64,000 nt of DNA from Viola odorata (GCA_963691705.1 OY829541.1:46827661-46891660); one strand, 5' to 3'. Counted from the first letter of the stretch, positions 23,025-34,810 are shown. Numbers and translations: made by a program. The notes: generated by a model from the letters alone, not told the origin.

Positions 23025-23029
23025 CCATC

Positions 23030-24660
23030 ACTCCTACCAAAACCTTCACTATCACTCATACCCCGGGAGCCAAGGAGCAGTCTCAGCTAAGATTGCCAGC
23101 CGAAAATAAAAGCACGCCAAGTTCAAGTTCATGATGAAGGAGACAGGAAAAGGTCACCGAAAGATCGCTGAGAGCCATCACCGAAGAAAGACCAAAACCC
23201 CAAAGATGAAGGCCGAGGCTTTAAGCCAAAACGAGAAGAGATCAAGGCAAAGACTGTGCTTGCTCTACTCTATTGTATTTCAAATCAAATCAAAAATGGG
23301 GGAATAGGAAGAAAAAAAGAGAGAAAAAAAAGAAAAAAAAAAGAGAGAAAAAAAAAAGAGGAAAAAAGAAGAAAAGAAAAGAGAGAGGGGAAAAGGGAAA
23401 AGAAAAGAAAAGAGATAAATGCTCAAATACATTCGAAGAATACAAACAATCGAAGAGCCGAAGCAAGCACAGCCCGGGGACAACTCAATTCGAGAAATCT
23501 CGAAGAAAACTTTCCCCAGTGAACTCGAGCAAAAGGGCCCAAAGCCAACTTGAGAAATCTCAAAGCAAGCATCCCTAGTAAGGACACGAGAAGAAAAGGG
23601 CCTAAGGCCAACTCAAGTAGCAAGTCGCAAAAAGGACAGCGACGACGCTCCCCAGTAAAGACTCGAGCAAAGAGCCCCTGGCCGACCGGAAAGCAGCCAC
23701 AGCAAGGATCCAAGGGATCATGCACTCTATCGAGAAAGCATCCCCAGCAAAAGGCGAGAGAACTCGCGCACCTCGCCATCATCAAGGCCAATCGACAAAG
23801 CATCATTCAGCAAAAACCTTCCAACTCATCAAAAAGCACTTCTTTACCAAAACAAGCTTCCTTCCGGACATTTTATGTCCTTTCCTTATTTTCCGTAAAA
23901 GTCCTATTGATTATTAGCAGACCCATGCATGTGCATCTTCATTTGAAGTCTATTCACTCGGATTGACATTGCGAATTGAAAATTATGTATCATGTTAGTT
24001 GCATCTTTATGAGCGTAAAACACTTAACCTTATTTTAGAGCGTGAGTGCAAACACTAATATCAGGTGAGGATTGCTTACGGCTGCAAATTGTGGGAAAGT
24101 CTTGTCCTTGAGGTCGTTATTTCTTGAACAAGACGTAGATGTTATCTAGACTTGAATCAATCGGGTTCATATAACGAAAACTGAACAAACATTTTTATCC
24201 AAAAAAGAAGGGGGGCTTGAATTTATTTTCTTAAACAAAGAAATCATTTTCGTTCCAAACAAAAAAACTTGGGGGCAAGCCATGGGTTAAATGTAGGAAT
24301 ATTTGATATTTCTCATAGAGGTCAATTGCTCTCTCCTTTTTCTATCTGTTGCTGCTTGGTATTTGCTTCCTTTCAATTTGCAAGACATAGATATGCTCCA
24401 GTGAAACCTCAACCATGGGTCTTCGATGACAATGACATTGTAAAGCCCTCGCCTTGGATTTTCATCAAAATCCAATCAAACATCGAATGGAGAACGTCAC
24501 CACTCCTCAATTGGGTCTTTGATGAAAACATCATTGTAAAGCCCTCGCCATCTCGGATTTTCATCAAAATCCAATGGATTCATACGATCGCGTCCCTACA
24601 CCTTATCTTGAAAATTCATAAACAGTCATCGAATCAACATAAGAGCAAAGGTATGTTACC
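23030..24660 (+). repeat. Element B 3' internal region: purine run and degenerate repeats
   Basis: No supported gene. About 23305-23420 is an almost pure A/G run. From 23470 to 23780 short phrases recur (CCCAGTAAAGACTCGAGCAAA-like, GAGAAATCTC, CCCCAGCAAAAGG), which suggests an old tandem array. Around 24420 and 24515 a segment of about 50 bases is duplicated (GAC/AACATTGTAAAGCCCTCGCC...TTTTCATCAAAATCCAAT). All lie in the untranslated 3' part of the element. Confidence 0.6.
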
Positions 24661-24685
24661 GTCAATCAATATCCGAGCGAAGCAC

Positions 24686-25590
24686 CAGCGTCCGGAGAGC
24701 GATAGCCTCGCACGGTCGTGTAGTTACATTTTCAGCACCAGCGTCCGGAGAGCAATAGCCTCGCACGGTCGTGTAACTACATTTTCAGCACCAGTATCTA
24801 GAGAGCGATAGCCTCGCATGGACCTTCATCCACATTGCCACGCCGACATCCGGAGAGTGATAGCCTCGCACGGACCTTCATCCACATTACCACGTCAACA
24901 TCCGGAGAGCGATAGCCTCGCACAGACCTTCATCCACATTGCCACGACGACATCCGGAGAGCGATAGCCTTGCACAGACATTTCTTCACATTACCACATC
25001 AATATCCGGAGAGCGATAGCCTTGCACGGACCTTCATCCACATTACCACGTCAACATCCGGAGAGCGATAGCCTCGCACGGATATTTCTTCACATTGCCA
25101 CGCCAACATCCGGAGAGCGACAGCCTCGCGTGGACCTTCATCCACATTGCCATGCCGACATCCGGAGAGTGATAGCCTCGCACGGACTTTCTTCACATTT
25201 CCACGTCAACGTCCGGAGAGCGATAGCCTCGCACGGACATTTCTTCACATTGCCACGTCAACATTCGAAGAGCGATAGCCTCACACGGATATTTCTTCAC
25301 ATTACCACGTCGACATCCGGAGAGCGATAGCCTCGCACGAACCTTCTTCATATTGCCACGCCGACATCCGGAGAGCGATAGCCTCGCACGGACCTTCATT
25401 CACATTGCCACATCAACATCCGGAGAGCGATAGCCTCGCCCGGACCTTCCTTCGCATTTCCACATCAACATCCGGAGAGCGATAGCCTCGCACGGACCTT
25501 TCTTCGCATTTCCACATCAGCGTCCGTAGAGCGATAGCCTCGCACGGCCATGCAACCTCATTTTTCATACCAGCATCTAGCAATGCGATA
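24686..25590 (+). repeat. 52-base tandem array (about 17 copies) in the 3' region of element B
   Basis: The unit starts CATCCGGAGAGCGATAGCCT, continues CGCACGGACCTTCATCCAC and ends ATTGCCACGNCGA or similar. Successive starts at 24847, 24899 and 24951 give a 52-base period. Copies differ by scattered substitutions (TTCATCCAC or TTTCTTCAC variants). Hypervariable tandem repeats in the region before the 3' LTR are known for Ogre/Tat elements and can seed satellite DNA. Confidence 0.9.
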
Positions 25591-25609
25591 GCCTCGTCCA
25601 GACTAGAAT

Positions 25610-26045
25610 TTAAAGCATACCTCCTCCTAGAGTGACATCAACGATTATCTCCTCTTAGAGTGGCAGCATCAAAATTATCCCATAAGATTGACATCCCCAA
25701 ATATATCTCCTCCCAGAGTGACATCAACCAATTATCTCCTCCCAGAGTGACATCCACGAACAACATCATCAATTTTATGGACACCTTTTTAATCCCAGTG
25801 ACAACATCCATTTCCTCATCACCAAATAACGCCATCAAAAGCATATCTCCTCCTAGAGTGACATCTACAATATACTTCCTCCCAGAGTGACATCCACGAC
25901 CTATCTCCTCCCAGAGCAACATCAACGAATAACATCGACGAGTTGTCTCCTCCCAGAGTGACATCCACGAATAACGCCAACAAATCTATTCCTCCCGGAG
26001 CGACGCCAACCAATTTATCTCCTCCCATAGCGACATCATCACTGT
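25610..26045 (+). repeat. Second, irregular tandem array in element B
   Basis: About a dozen units of roughly 25-40 bases built on TCTCCTCCCAGAGTGACATC followed by an AT-rich spacer such as CACGAATAACATC. Spacing is uneven, so it is a decayed or complex array. It is unrelated in sequence to the 52-base array just upstream. Confidence 0.8.
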
Positions 26046-26135
26046 AAGCTTGAGGTAAGACCTGCTGTGTCGCCAAAATTCGGATATGTAGGGGCAACCG
26101 TCTTTACTGCTTATCAAATACTTCGATAAGACAGT

Positions 26136-26149
26136 AAAGAGGGGGCAAC
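26136..26149 (+). other. Polypurine tract of element B
   Basis: AAAGAGGGGGCAAC directly precedes the 3' LTR start TGTTGATACCCG, as required for plus-strand priming. Confidence 0.85.
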
Positions 26150-29100
26150 TGTTGATACCCGAATTTTGACACCATTTTTAATTGATTTTAGCATTTCTGT
26201 TATTTACTTAATTTACTGTCATTTTTAGTTGATTTACTGTCGCTAGCATTTTTAAAATTTTCATCGTGTTTTAGCATCGTCGTTAGCATCGTCAGCTTTC
26301 GAAATCGCATTTTTAATTTTTCGTCACGTATTTTCATTACTATTATCATTATTATTTTTAGCCTTAAAAATCACATTTTTGACTATCCAACCGTCGTTTG
26401 CTAGTTTTTTCTTCATTTTAGGTCATCACATGAATTTTAGGATTTTTAGTATTTTAGCACATTTTTTTAGTTTTTTTATTTTTTTATTATTATTTTCGTT
26501 CGAGCTTTTATTGGACCCGAGTAAGTTTGCTCGGACAATAGCTTGAATTTCAAATGTTTTCCATCAACTAGTTGCTAGCTTTTTTTCCGTTCACAACGGT
26601 CTACAACGTTTCGTGTAATTTTCGGCATAACGTCATTATTTTTCCGTTCGAACGTTTCACGTTTTTGAATGAGAAAATAAATACGTTAAACGAAAAAATT
26701 TCATCATTCGCTGTAGACGGTTAAACTCGTAGTATTTTTCTGTACGCGCTGGTACCTTCGGTTCGAAAAGTCAGAATGTTTGCTCGCAGGACTCGGCTCG
26801 AGGCCATTTAAAAAAAGATAAAGGGCAAGTTGATCACAACCATTGATCTGGTCAACTAAAAAAAGTCAACCAGATCAACGGTTGACTAATTAATCAACCA
26901 TGGTGCACATGCACCATGGACGTGAACAGCAGCGGAGCAGGCCACCGAGCAACCTGCTCCCGTCGCCTCCAAGCCGTTTCTTGTCCCGTCAACCATCATC
27001 ACGGCCACCGTAGCTGCCACCTCTCCTCCCCTAGCCACCCCGATGTCATCACAGTGATATCATCACCTCGTCTCCACCGACTCGGAAATGCTATAAATAG
27101 AAGCCTCCTCTCAACGTATTTTCAGCACCAAAATCGCAAGAAAAACTTACTCTCTCTCCCTCCTTGATCAGCTTGCTCACTTAGAGTGACAATCTCCAAG
27201 TTAAAGCTTGAGAGAGTAAGCTTTCTTTCTATAAGCATTTTCGTTTTTCTTAAGCATTTTTCTTCTTTAATTCGTTGGGCTTCGTTTTGAAGAGATTAAT
27301 TGTTTGTTTATGTGCCATTAATTCATGTGCATGATGTAGATTAAATACATACTTTCAAATTTTAAAAATGGTTAGCTAGATTGTGCGAATTAATTAGTTT
27401 TCGATAATTAACGGTTTTGTCATTTTTTCGAAATTAAACTCGATGTGTTTTGAAATAAAATTCGAGCTTCGTACGGTCGAGACGCCATCGAAGCGCCGTC
27501 GAGGAGACGAGCCTCTCGGTACGAAGATCGCGAGAAATGGACAAGGCTAGCCGGAGCTTGGCCGTCGGCAGTAGCGCCGGCGACCAAGGAAAATGATGAT
27601 GAACAATGCCATGCTTCGGCACTGTTCACGTGTGTAAGGGTGATGGGCTTGACCCATCACCGTTTAAATATTTTCCTTAGGCCAGGCACTATTCCTGACC
27701 CATTTCATTTTTTTCTTTCCATTTTAAATCAGGCCCAACCCATTTTTAATTCTTTCCGAAACTTCGTATCGCGCTTTTTTCGTAAAAATAATTCGTATAC
27801 TTCGTATGATATTATTTTTTCGTACTATTAACTGTTTAACTTTCTGTACTTATCAACTGTTTAAATTATTCGCACTTTAAATTTTCGCAATTTACTTTCG
27901 GCAATTTAAATTCAATTATTCATTTCACCGCCTACATGGTCGGTCGCATTTTAATTCTCGTAAATATCAACTGCTTTAATTTTTCGCAAGCTGCTGGAAA
28001 TTCTTCCGCAAACATCAACTATTTTATTTTCCGCAAATTATCAATTGTTTTATTTTCTGCAAATATGAACTGTTTTACCTTCTGCAAATATCACCTGCTT
28101 TAATTTTTCGCAAGCTGCTGGAAATTCTTCCGCAACATCAATTGTTTTATTTTCTGCAAATATCAATTGTTTTATTTTCCATAAATATCAATTGTTTATT
28201 TTCTGCAAATATCAATCAATTATTTTCTGCAAATATCAATTGCTTTATTTTTCCGCAATATCAACTGCTTTAAATTTTTCGCAAACTGCTGGAAATTCTT
28301 CCGCAATATCAACTGTTTATTTTCTGCAATTATCAAACTGCTTATTTTCTGCAAATTATCAATTGTCTTAATTTCCGCACTTATCATACTGCTGGAAATT
28401 CTTCCGCAAATATCAACTATTTATTACCTACAAATCATCAACTGTTTTAAAACCCCCTGTGAAACGTCAACTACATTTAATTTTTCTGCACTCATCAAAA
28501 CAACATTTAATTCTCGTATGCGTCAAATAAATCATTTCTCGCATGCAATCAAAACAGAACTTTAAATTTCGTATGCGTCAAATCAATCATTTTTCGCATG
28601 CAATCAAAACAACATTAATTCTCGTATGCGTTAAATCCATCATTTCTCGCATGCAATCAACTGTCATTGTTTATTTTCCAGCGCTTATCAAACTCAGCAT
28701 TTAAATTCTCGTATGCGTGAAATCCATCATTTCTCGTATGCAATCAACTGTCCTTTAAATTCTCGCACTCATAAAATTGTTTATTTATTTCTCAAGCTAT
28801 CGCTAACACTTTCACTTTGTAGGGTTTAATTTCAAGCTTCGCTCGAAAGTACGCCTTTCGTTCCCTTTTATTTATTCAACGCTTTTTCGTAAATGCCATG
28901 CGATATAGAACTGCTAGAATTAAAATCAACCCACATGAACAACGTGTTTAAAGATTTGCTTAAAATTCCATGTTCATATGATTTTAAATTCTCGCTTATA
29001 TTGACTGCATGTACATGGGGACTTTCGATCCCAAATCAGTTTATCATTTCAAAAGCCTTTCATTTAATCTGTACTCTGCTAAAGCTATCCATGATACAAT

Positions 29101-29666
29101 CACGTAGTAATTAATTTAATCATGCATTGGCCGGATGATGACATAGAGGGCGCTCATTCAGTCTTACAGAAAATTCAGTCCCATCACGTTACGGTCAGGA
29201 ATAATCAATCGGTCTTGATAAACGGTAACCCCGTCCGAAAGACGTTCAAACGGTAACCCCGTTCAACGATTAATTTTTTCTGAACGGTCACGATCATAGA
29301 AAAGACTAAAGTGACGATTCCTCTAAGGGCCCCCTTTTCAAAAAATGCATTTTTATCAAACACCTTTTAAAACACCTCTCTCATCAACCGGTAACCATTT
29401 TCGGATGTGACTCGGGTGCCTAACACCTTCCCGAGACCATAATACGACCCCGAACCCTTTGTCTAGGGTCCAGACCCTTTTTTTGTGCCTTTAGTTTTTT
29501 TTACTTATTATATTTCCTATGCCATGACGATTAAGGTTCCCTAAACCTAGCAACCAAATTAGGGTGGCGACTTCATTGCATGTTGCAAGGCGTCTGTTTA
29601 CGCTGAGCATTGTAAGGTCCCAAATTTCGTTGCACACTCGCGAATTTTTATTTTCGGGGCGCGACA
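26150..29666 (+). repeat. 3' LTR of element B
   Basis: A 3517-base LTR, about 800 bases longer than the 5' LTR. The extra length comes mainly from an internal array of short units around TTTATTTTCTGCAAATATCAATTG (about 27835-28330), a 60-base segment near 27625-27700 absent from the 5' copy, and 28837-29010. The TATA box CTATAAATA is kept near 27092. It ends GGGGCGCGACA and is followed by CAACT. Confidence 0.92.
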
Positions 29667-31262
29667 CAACTCTACCATATTGTTGCAGTCCAGCGAAAGT
29701 CCCAACTACGAACTCCTCCGTTTGGGTGAAAGATTGTCTAAGAGCAGTAGTGGATCCAAAGGAAAGACTTCTTTGAAAGACCCCTCGAAGGATGATAGTT
29801 CCAAATCAAAAGATTCAGGAAGAGACCGTCAGGGAAGAGAAGGGTTTAGGTTAGAAGTCTTAAGACACGACACATCTGAGGTGACAAGGCGTGCTCCTTT
29901 GAAAAGACCTCTTGCTAGTGTGATTGTCACGCCTTCTCTTGGTGATGTTCCAGGATGGAAGAGGACAAAATATGACGCTCGCAAGCCTCGCGGACAGGAA
30001 GTCGTGTGCAACGATGATGAAGATAAGGATGACCAGGTATGTTATCATCATCATTTTTTATCATTACTTTTTTTCATTGACAATCTCATTCGTCTTTTCA
30101 TAGGATGGCCTTGTGAGGAAGAAGCGCCGGAAGAGTGTTGGTGCTACACTTGAAAACCCTTCAAAGACAGTGTTGTCCAAGAAGAGTGTCTCTCAAAGAG
30201 ACCATGGACTTGCTGAAGATGGTGGGACGCCCCTTGAAGCTGGGAACAAAGGTACCCACCAATTTATCCTCCATTTGTTTTACTTTTTCTTTTGATACTT
30301 ATGTTTATTTTCTCCCATCATCACCTAAAACTTGCGTAGTTACAAGTGATGCTTTTAACCTTACTTCTCTCCATGACTCAGATGTCGAGCAAGACATGAT
30401 TGAAGCGTTGAATAGTTTTGATGAAGACAACGCCAATATTTTCGTGAATGACCTGAATGACCTCGACTTCCCTAGTGGCATAGATGGAGGCATCATTCAT
30501 GCAGATGAAGAAGAAGAGGTAGACTCGTTGAGGATAAGGTAGTCTCCAACTACTAGACTTACAAGTGTTGTTGCTTCCTCTACTCATCATTCTAGCTTTG
30601 CTCAAAAGCCGATGCCTACCAAATCGATTTTCCCGGGTCCACTTATCAGTTCTGAAGAACTTGCTGCATGTAGATCCTCTGTTGTTCGTGAGCTTTCTGG
30701 TTTTCTTAAAAAGGAGTTCCAGATTGCTCTTAGTGGTGGCTTTTCGAATTTCAAGGTTTGGTGGGAAAAGAACTCTCCTATTCTTGAGGATGTCATCAAG
30801 GATGTATTCATGTCTGATGCTACTCCCTTGAAGTTGAAATTTGGGGACTTTCTGACTCGAGTTGACTCTTACCTGGTAAGGAGAGAGAAGGACATGAGTC
30901 ATCTTTCATCGCCCGAGGAAGTGGATAGGCTAAAGTTGAAGCTTGACGCCTCTCAGATACAAAGTTCTTCCCTTCAAGATGCCTTATTGAGTTCAAAAGT
31001 AGAGATGGAAGACATGGACTTGAAGATCAGCCGATTGCAAGAGGAAAAGGGTAGATTAGCCACAAAGGTTGACAAGTTGCAAGATGATCTTCAAAACACC
31101 GACGAGAACATCTAGAAGCTGTCTTCAGAACAAGAAGAATGGAAAAAGAAAGAGACCATCACCACAGCTGAAGTTGAAGCGATTGACCGTGAGAGAGAAG
31201 AACTTAGGCATACTCTTCTTTAGATGGCAGATTTGGAAGACATAGTGGCGTCTCTAGTGTAG
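29667..31262 (+). pseudogene. PMD protein gene, 3' part with two introns and a coiled-coil C-terminus
   Basis: This continues the gene broken by element B at 9489, in the same phase. The first exon part runs to 30036 (donor GTATGT at 30037). Intron 1 is 30037-30103. Exon 2 is 30104-30251 (basic VRKKRRKSVGA). Intron 2 is 30252-30339. Exon 3 starts at 30340. Phases agree at both junctions (0, then 1). Exon 3 holds an acidic stretch (DEDNANIFVNDLNDLDF), then SSEELAACRSSVVREL, and a coiled coil (EEVDRLKLKLDASQIQSSSLQDALL...LQEEKGRL). In-frame TAGs occur at 30540, 31113, 31221 and finally 31260-31262. It is a decayed copy. The domain order is PMD, linker, coiled coil. Confidence 0.78.
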
Positions 31263-31736
31263 TCCCCTTTTTTTTTAGTGTGTACTTTTCTCACGCATGG
31301 AATGAACGCTTTTATTCTTTGTCTCTTTGTTTCTTTTTTTTTTCTTTTTTTTTTGTTTAAGCTTGAACTGATATGATGATGATTCATTCAATTGTGGAAA
31401 AGAATTTTTATTTTTCCTTGACTGATTAGTTCCGGAAACATATTTATTTTACTCATTTATTTAGCCGTACACAGTTTATACTCTTACGGGCCAGGAGTAG
31501 TACAATGATTTTGTTTTCTTTTTTCCATACACAGTTTATACTCTTGCGGGCCAGGAGTCATGTGATGATTTTTTTTTTTGACGTGACTGCACTTGAAATA
31601 TGCCAAGTTGCCTACGTACCTTCAAAGAAGAAGGATCAAGTCATGACGTAGTTCAATTATTTTGTTTTATTTTTTTATTTTGTATTTTGGCCGTATACAG
31701 TTTATACTCTTGCGGGCCAGGAGTATTACAATGATT
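31263..31736. repeat. Element H spacer between PMD gene and pol, with a motif present three times
   Basis: AT-rich spacer where the PMD gene and pol converge. The motif ACAGTTTATACTCTT(A/G)CGGG, continuing CCAGGAGT, occurs at about 31470, 31530 and 31697, each time in a T-rich context. No gene is supported. Confidence 0.7.
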
Positions 31737-32768
31737 TCAGGCATAGAAGTGCTTCAAGAACTTTCCGTTGATGGGTCCAATGCGTAGTCCATCCTTGTCT
31801 ACAATCTTATACGCGCCATTTGTATAGACCTCTTGCACAACATACGGTCCATCCCATTTATGTTGGAACTTTCCTGTCACTTTCCTTGTGATCATAATGG
31901 AACGGCGGACCGCAAGCACCAAGTCTCCTATTTGGAAGGATCTTGGCTGAACCTTTTTGTTGAAAGCTCGGGCCATGCGAGCTTGATAGCATTCCAAGCG
32001 GTTTTGAGCTTCGAGCCTTTTTTCATCCAAGGCTTCCAGTTCCTGCAATCTCAACTTAGTCTGCTCTTCATTGGTCAATTCTTCCTGAATGGCTATCCTT
32101 AGAGATGGAATTTGACGTTCAAGAGGAAGGACTGCTTCCACTCCATACACAAGAGCATAAGGAGTTGCTTGAGTTGGAGTCCGAAAGGTTGTGCGGTACG
32201 CCCATAAAGCTTCTCCGACTCTTTCATGCCAATCTTTCTTGGTCTTGGAAATGACCTTCTTCAGTATATTACAAAGAGTTTTATTAAAGGCTTCAGCTAA
32301 ACCATTCGCTGCCGGATAATACATGGAAGAGTTTCTTTGGACGAATCCAAATTGCTCTCATAGTTTGTCCATATGAGCATTGTAGAAGGATTTTCCATTA
32401 TCAGTGATGATATACCGAGGTACTCCATACCGATAAATGATATGAGTGCGAATGAAATCCACCACCGTTTCTTTCTTGACCTCCTTTAAAGGGACAACCT
32501 CTGCCCATTTGGAGAAGTAGTCCGTTGCAGCAAGAATGTAAGAGTGACTAGAAGATGACTTCGGAGTGATAGGTCCAACCACATCCAATCCCCAAGCTTC
32601 AAAGGGCCACGAAGCCACAGTGGGGTGCAGAGGCTTTGGAGGTTGATGAATGTAGTTTGCATGCACTTGACAAGCTTCACATTTCTTTGCGTATTCCATG
32701 CAATCTTGTACCATAGTTGGCCAATAGTACCCCATTATCTTAATCCGGAAATGCAATTTGGGACCTGA
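31737..32768 (-). pseudogene. Element H integrase
   Basis: Integrase joins element DNA to the host chromosome. The zinc finger straddles a TAG at 32769-32771 (AHSGVCGAH before, CMEYAKKCEACQ after). The core contains EAWGLDVVGPI (first Asp), YIITDNGKSF (second Asp) and, after a TGA at 32358-32360, AANGLAEAFN (Glu). The C-terminal part has WAYRTTFRTPTQATPYALVYG, FQIGDLVLAVRR and GKFQHKWDGPYVV and ends FLKHFYA. Both stops fit C-to-T changes of CAG and CGA codons. It differs strongly from the integrase of elements A and E, so H is a separate Tat-type family. Confidence 0.9.
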
Positions 32769-33887
32769 CTAATGAGCACCACAAACCCCACTATGAGCCT
32801 CTTGTAAGGCTTGGATTGATTCTTCTCTTCCCAGACACCTAAGGAACACAGCATCAAATGAACGACGATATAAAGTTTCCTTAAAATATATGAATTGGGG
32901 AGCGCGTCTTTTTATTTCGGTTTTGTGATGAGGATCATTGGGCAACTTCCCATACTGGAGAAAATTGATGAGTGGTTGCCTCCAATCTTCATTCTCTTCT
33001 TCGACCATAGTGATGTCGTTTACTTCTTCCTCATCTTTGGGAACTAATAGGGGAATGACCCAGCACCGAGAGACTGATATTGGAATGCTATCTCCTTCAG
33101 TCACAGCCAAAACAGTAGCAAGGTTGGCCAAAGCGTCTACTTGCCTATTTTCACTTCTTGGAACGAAGTTGAAACTTATGGACTCAAACTTCTCCGATAA
33201 TTTCATTGCGTATTGATGATACGGTACCAGATCTTCCTTTCGGACCTCATACTCAGACAATAGTATGTTAACAATCAACTGTGAGTCACCATATACTTCT
33301 AGTTGGTTGATCCTCATTTCTAGTGCTATCTCTAAACCGATCAACAAAGCTTGATACTCTACGACGTTATTAGAGCAATTTTCCATCAAGGTGAAAGAGA
33401 ATGTCAGCACCTCATCGTGGGGAGTAACGAATACTACCCCAGCTCCTGCACCATAGCTTCTAGCTGCACCATAAAAAAAAAGTTTCCATGATGGCATAAA
33501 ATCAGTGAAGAAAACTTCCTCATCTGGAAAATCCTTAGGAAGTTTCCATTCCGCCGGAATCGGATGATCTGCTAAGAAATCTGCTAGAGCTTATCCTTTT
33601 GTGGCCTTTTGTGGCACAAAGGTTATCTCAAACTCCAACAACAGTAATGTCCATTTACCCAACCTTCCTGAGAGGATTGGTCTAGACATCAGGTACTTGA
33701 GAGGATCTGCCTTTGATATCAAATGAATGCTATGCGAGAGCATGTAATGCCTCAACTTTCTAGCAGCAAAGATTAGAGCTAAACAAATCTTCTCAATTGG
33801 AGCGTACTTTTGCTCAGCTCCCACGAGTGTCCTACTCAAGTAATAAAGTGCATTTTCTTTATCACTCTCATTTAGTTGAGTGAGCAT
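32769..33887 (-). pseudogene. Element H RNase H and archaeal-type RNase H
   Basis: The first RNase H part contains ALYYLSRTL and YAPIEKICLALIFAARKLRHY, ending at a TAA near 33600 (after PQKATKG). The second, archaeal-type RNase H begins SWKLFFYGAARSYGAGAGVVF and includes SNNVVEYQALLIGLEIAL, VYGDSQLIVN and RSENRQVDALANLA. In active relatives the first block reads FFDGA, so the first catalytic Asp appears replaced by Tyr here. The tandem RNase H supports the Tat lineage. A frameshift near 33880 separates this part from reverse transcriptase. Confidence 0.87.
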
Positions 33888-34805
33888 TGCCCCAGAGATT
33901 GCTCTTGAGCGGATATGTAAAGGATCAATGGTTTTCCAGGAATGGGTGCCGCAAGAACTGGCGGGTGAAGCAAATACCTTTTGAGGCTTTCGAAAGCATT
34001 GTGACAGGCTTCATCCCATTCGAAGGGTACATCCTTTTTCATCAACCTACTAAATGGATGGCAACGTCCAGCCAAATTAGAGATAAATCTCCTTATGTAC
34101 GCCAATCTTCCTTGCAAACTTTTCAACTCATGAATATTCGTAGGTTCGGGCATGTTGAGTGTAGCATCGATCTTTGTTCGGTCGACTTCAATACCGCGAT
34201 GTCTAACAATGAAACCAAGGAATTTCCTAGAGGTAACTCCGAAGGCACACTTTAGTAGGTTCATCTTGAGCTGATATCGACGGAGCCTTTCAAACACAAC
34301 CCTCAAGTCACTTAAGTGATCTTGCCTTGTTTTAGTCTTAACTACTACATCATCAATATAACATTCCACCCTTTTGTGCATCATGTCATCGAAGATTTTT
34401 TGCATTGCCCGTTGGTAGGTGGCTCCAGCGTTCTTCAAGCCATATGGCATTACCTTATAACAATATATGCCTTTAGGTGTCCTAAATGTCGTAAGCTCTT
34501 CATCTTTTGGATTCATGCGGATTTGATTGTATCCGAATGAGCCATCCATGAAAGATAAAGCCTCGTGACCTGTGGTTGCATCGACCATCAACTCAGTGAT
34601 TGGGAGAGGGAAGTCATCTTTAGGACAAGCCCTATTCAGGTCGCGAAAGTCCACACAAACGCAGATTTGGCCATTCTTCTTCTTCATCGGGACAATGTTG
34701 GCAATCCAAGTAGGCTATTTGACTTCGCAGATAAAACCGGCCTCAATGAGTTTATTCACTTCAGCTTCAATCGATGGGACTAAGTCCGGGCGGAACTTCC
34801 TTTGA
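33872..34805 (-). pseudogene. Element H reverse transcriptase, part downstream of element D
   Basis: Reverse transcriptase palm and thumb: GQICVCVDFRDLNRACPKD, MPYGLKNAGATYQRAMQ, the catalytic YIDDVVVKTK, then KLNLLKCAFGV-like and GRLAYIRRFI blocks. An in-frame TAG lies before PTWIANIVP. The reading frame begins mid-gene at 34805. The missing N-terminal part lies beyond element D at 37957 and upward, and the codon phase is continuous when D and one copy of GGTTG are removed. Confidence 0.92.
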
Positions 34806-34810
34806 GGTTG

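Larger units (their letters stand above)
9494..29666 (+). mobile_element. Element B: large gag-only Ogre/Tat-like LTR retrotransposon (host to element C)
   Basis: Plus-strand element with LTRs at 9494-12210 and 26150-29666, both starting TGTTGATACCCG and ending GGGGCGCGACA. Flanks are CATCT (9489-9493) and CAACT (29667-29671), a probable five-base target duplication with one mutation. A primer binding site follows the first LTR and a polypurine tract precedes the second. The only coding sequence of its own is gag (13413-15079), and no protease, reverse transcriptase or integrase is present. Subtracting element C leaves about 13.3 kb. Very long LTRs, an Ogre-like Gag and tandem repeats before the 3' LTR all fit the Ogre/Tat group. 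Confidence 0.9.

Noticed and set aside
23256..23578. Lys/Glu/Arg-rich open frames
   Set aside because: They are products of an A/G-only run (23305-23420). The opposite strand gives equally long Phe/Ser frames.
24686..25590. Regular repeats that resemble a CRISPR array
   Set aside because: The whole 52-base unit is repeated, with no unique spacers between conserved repeats. There are no cas genes, and the setting is a plant retrotransposon. It is a minisatellite.
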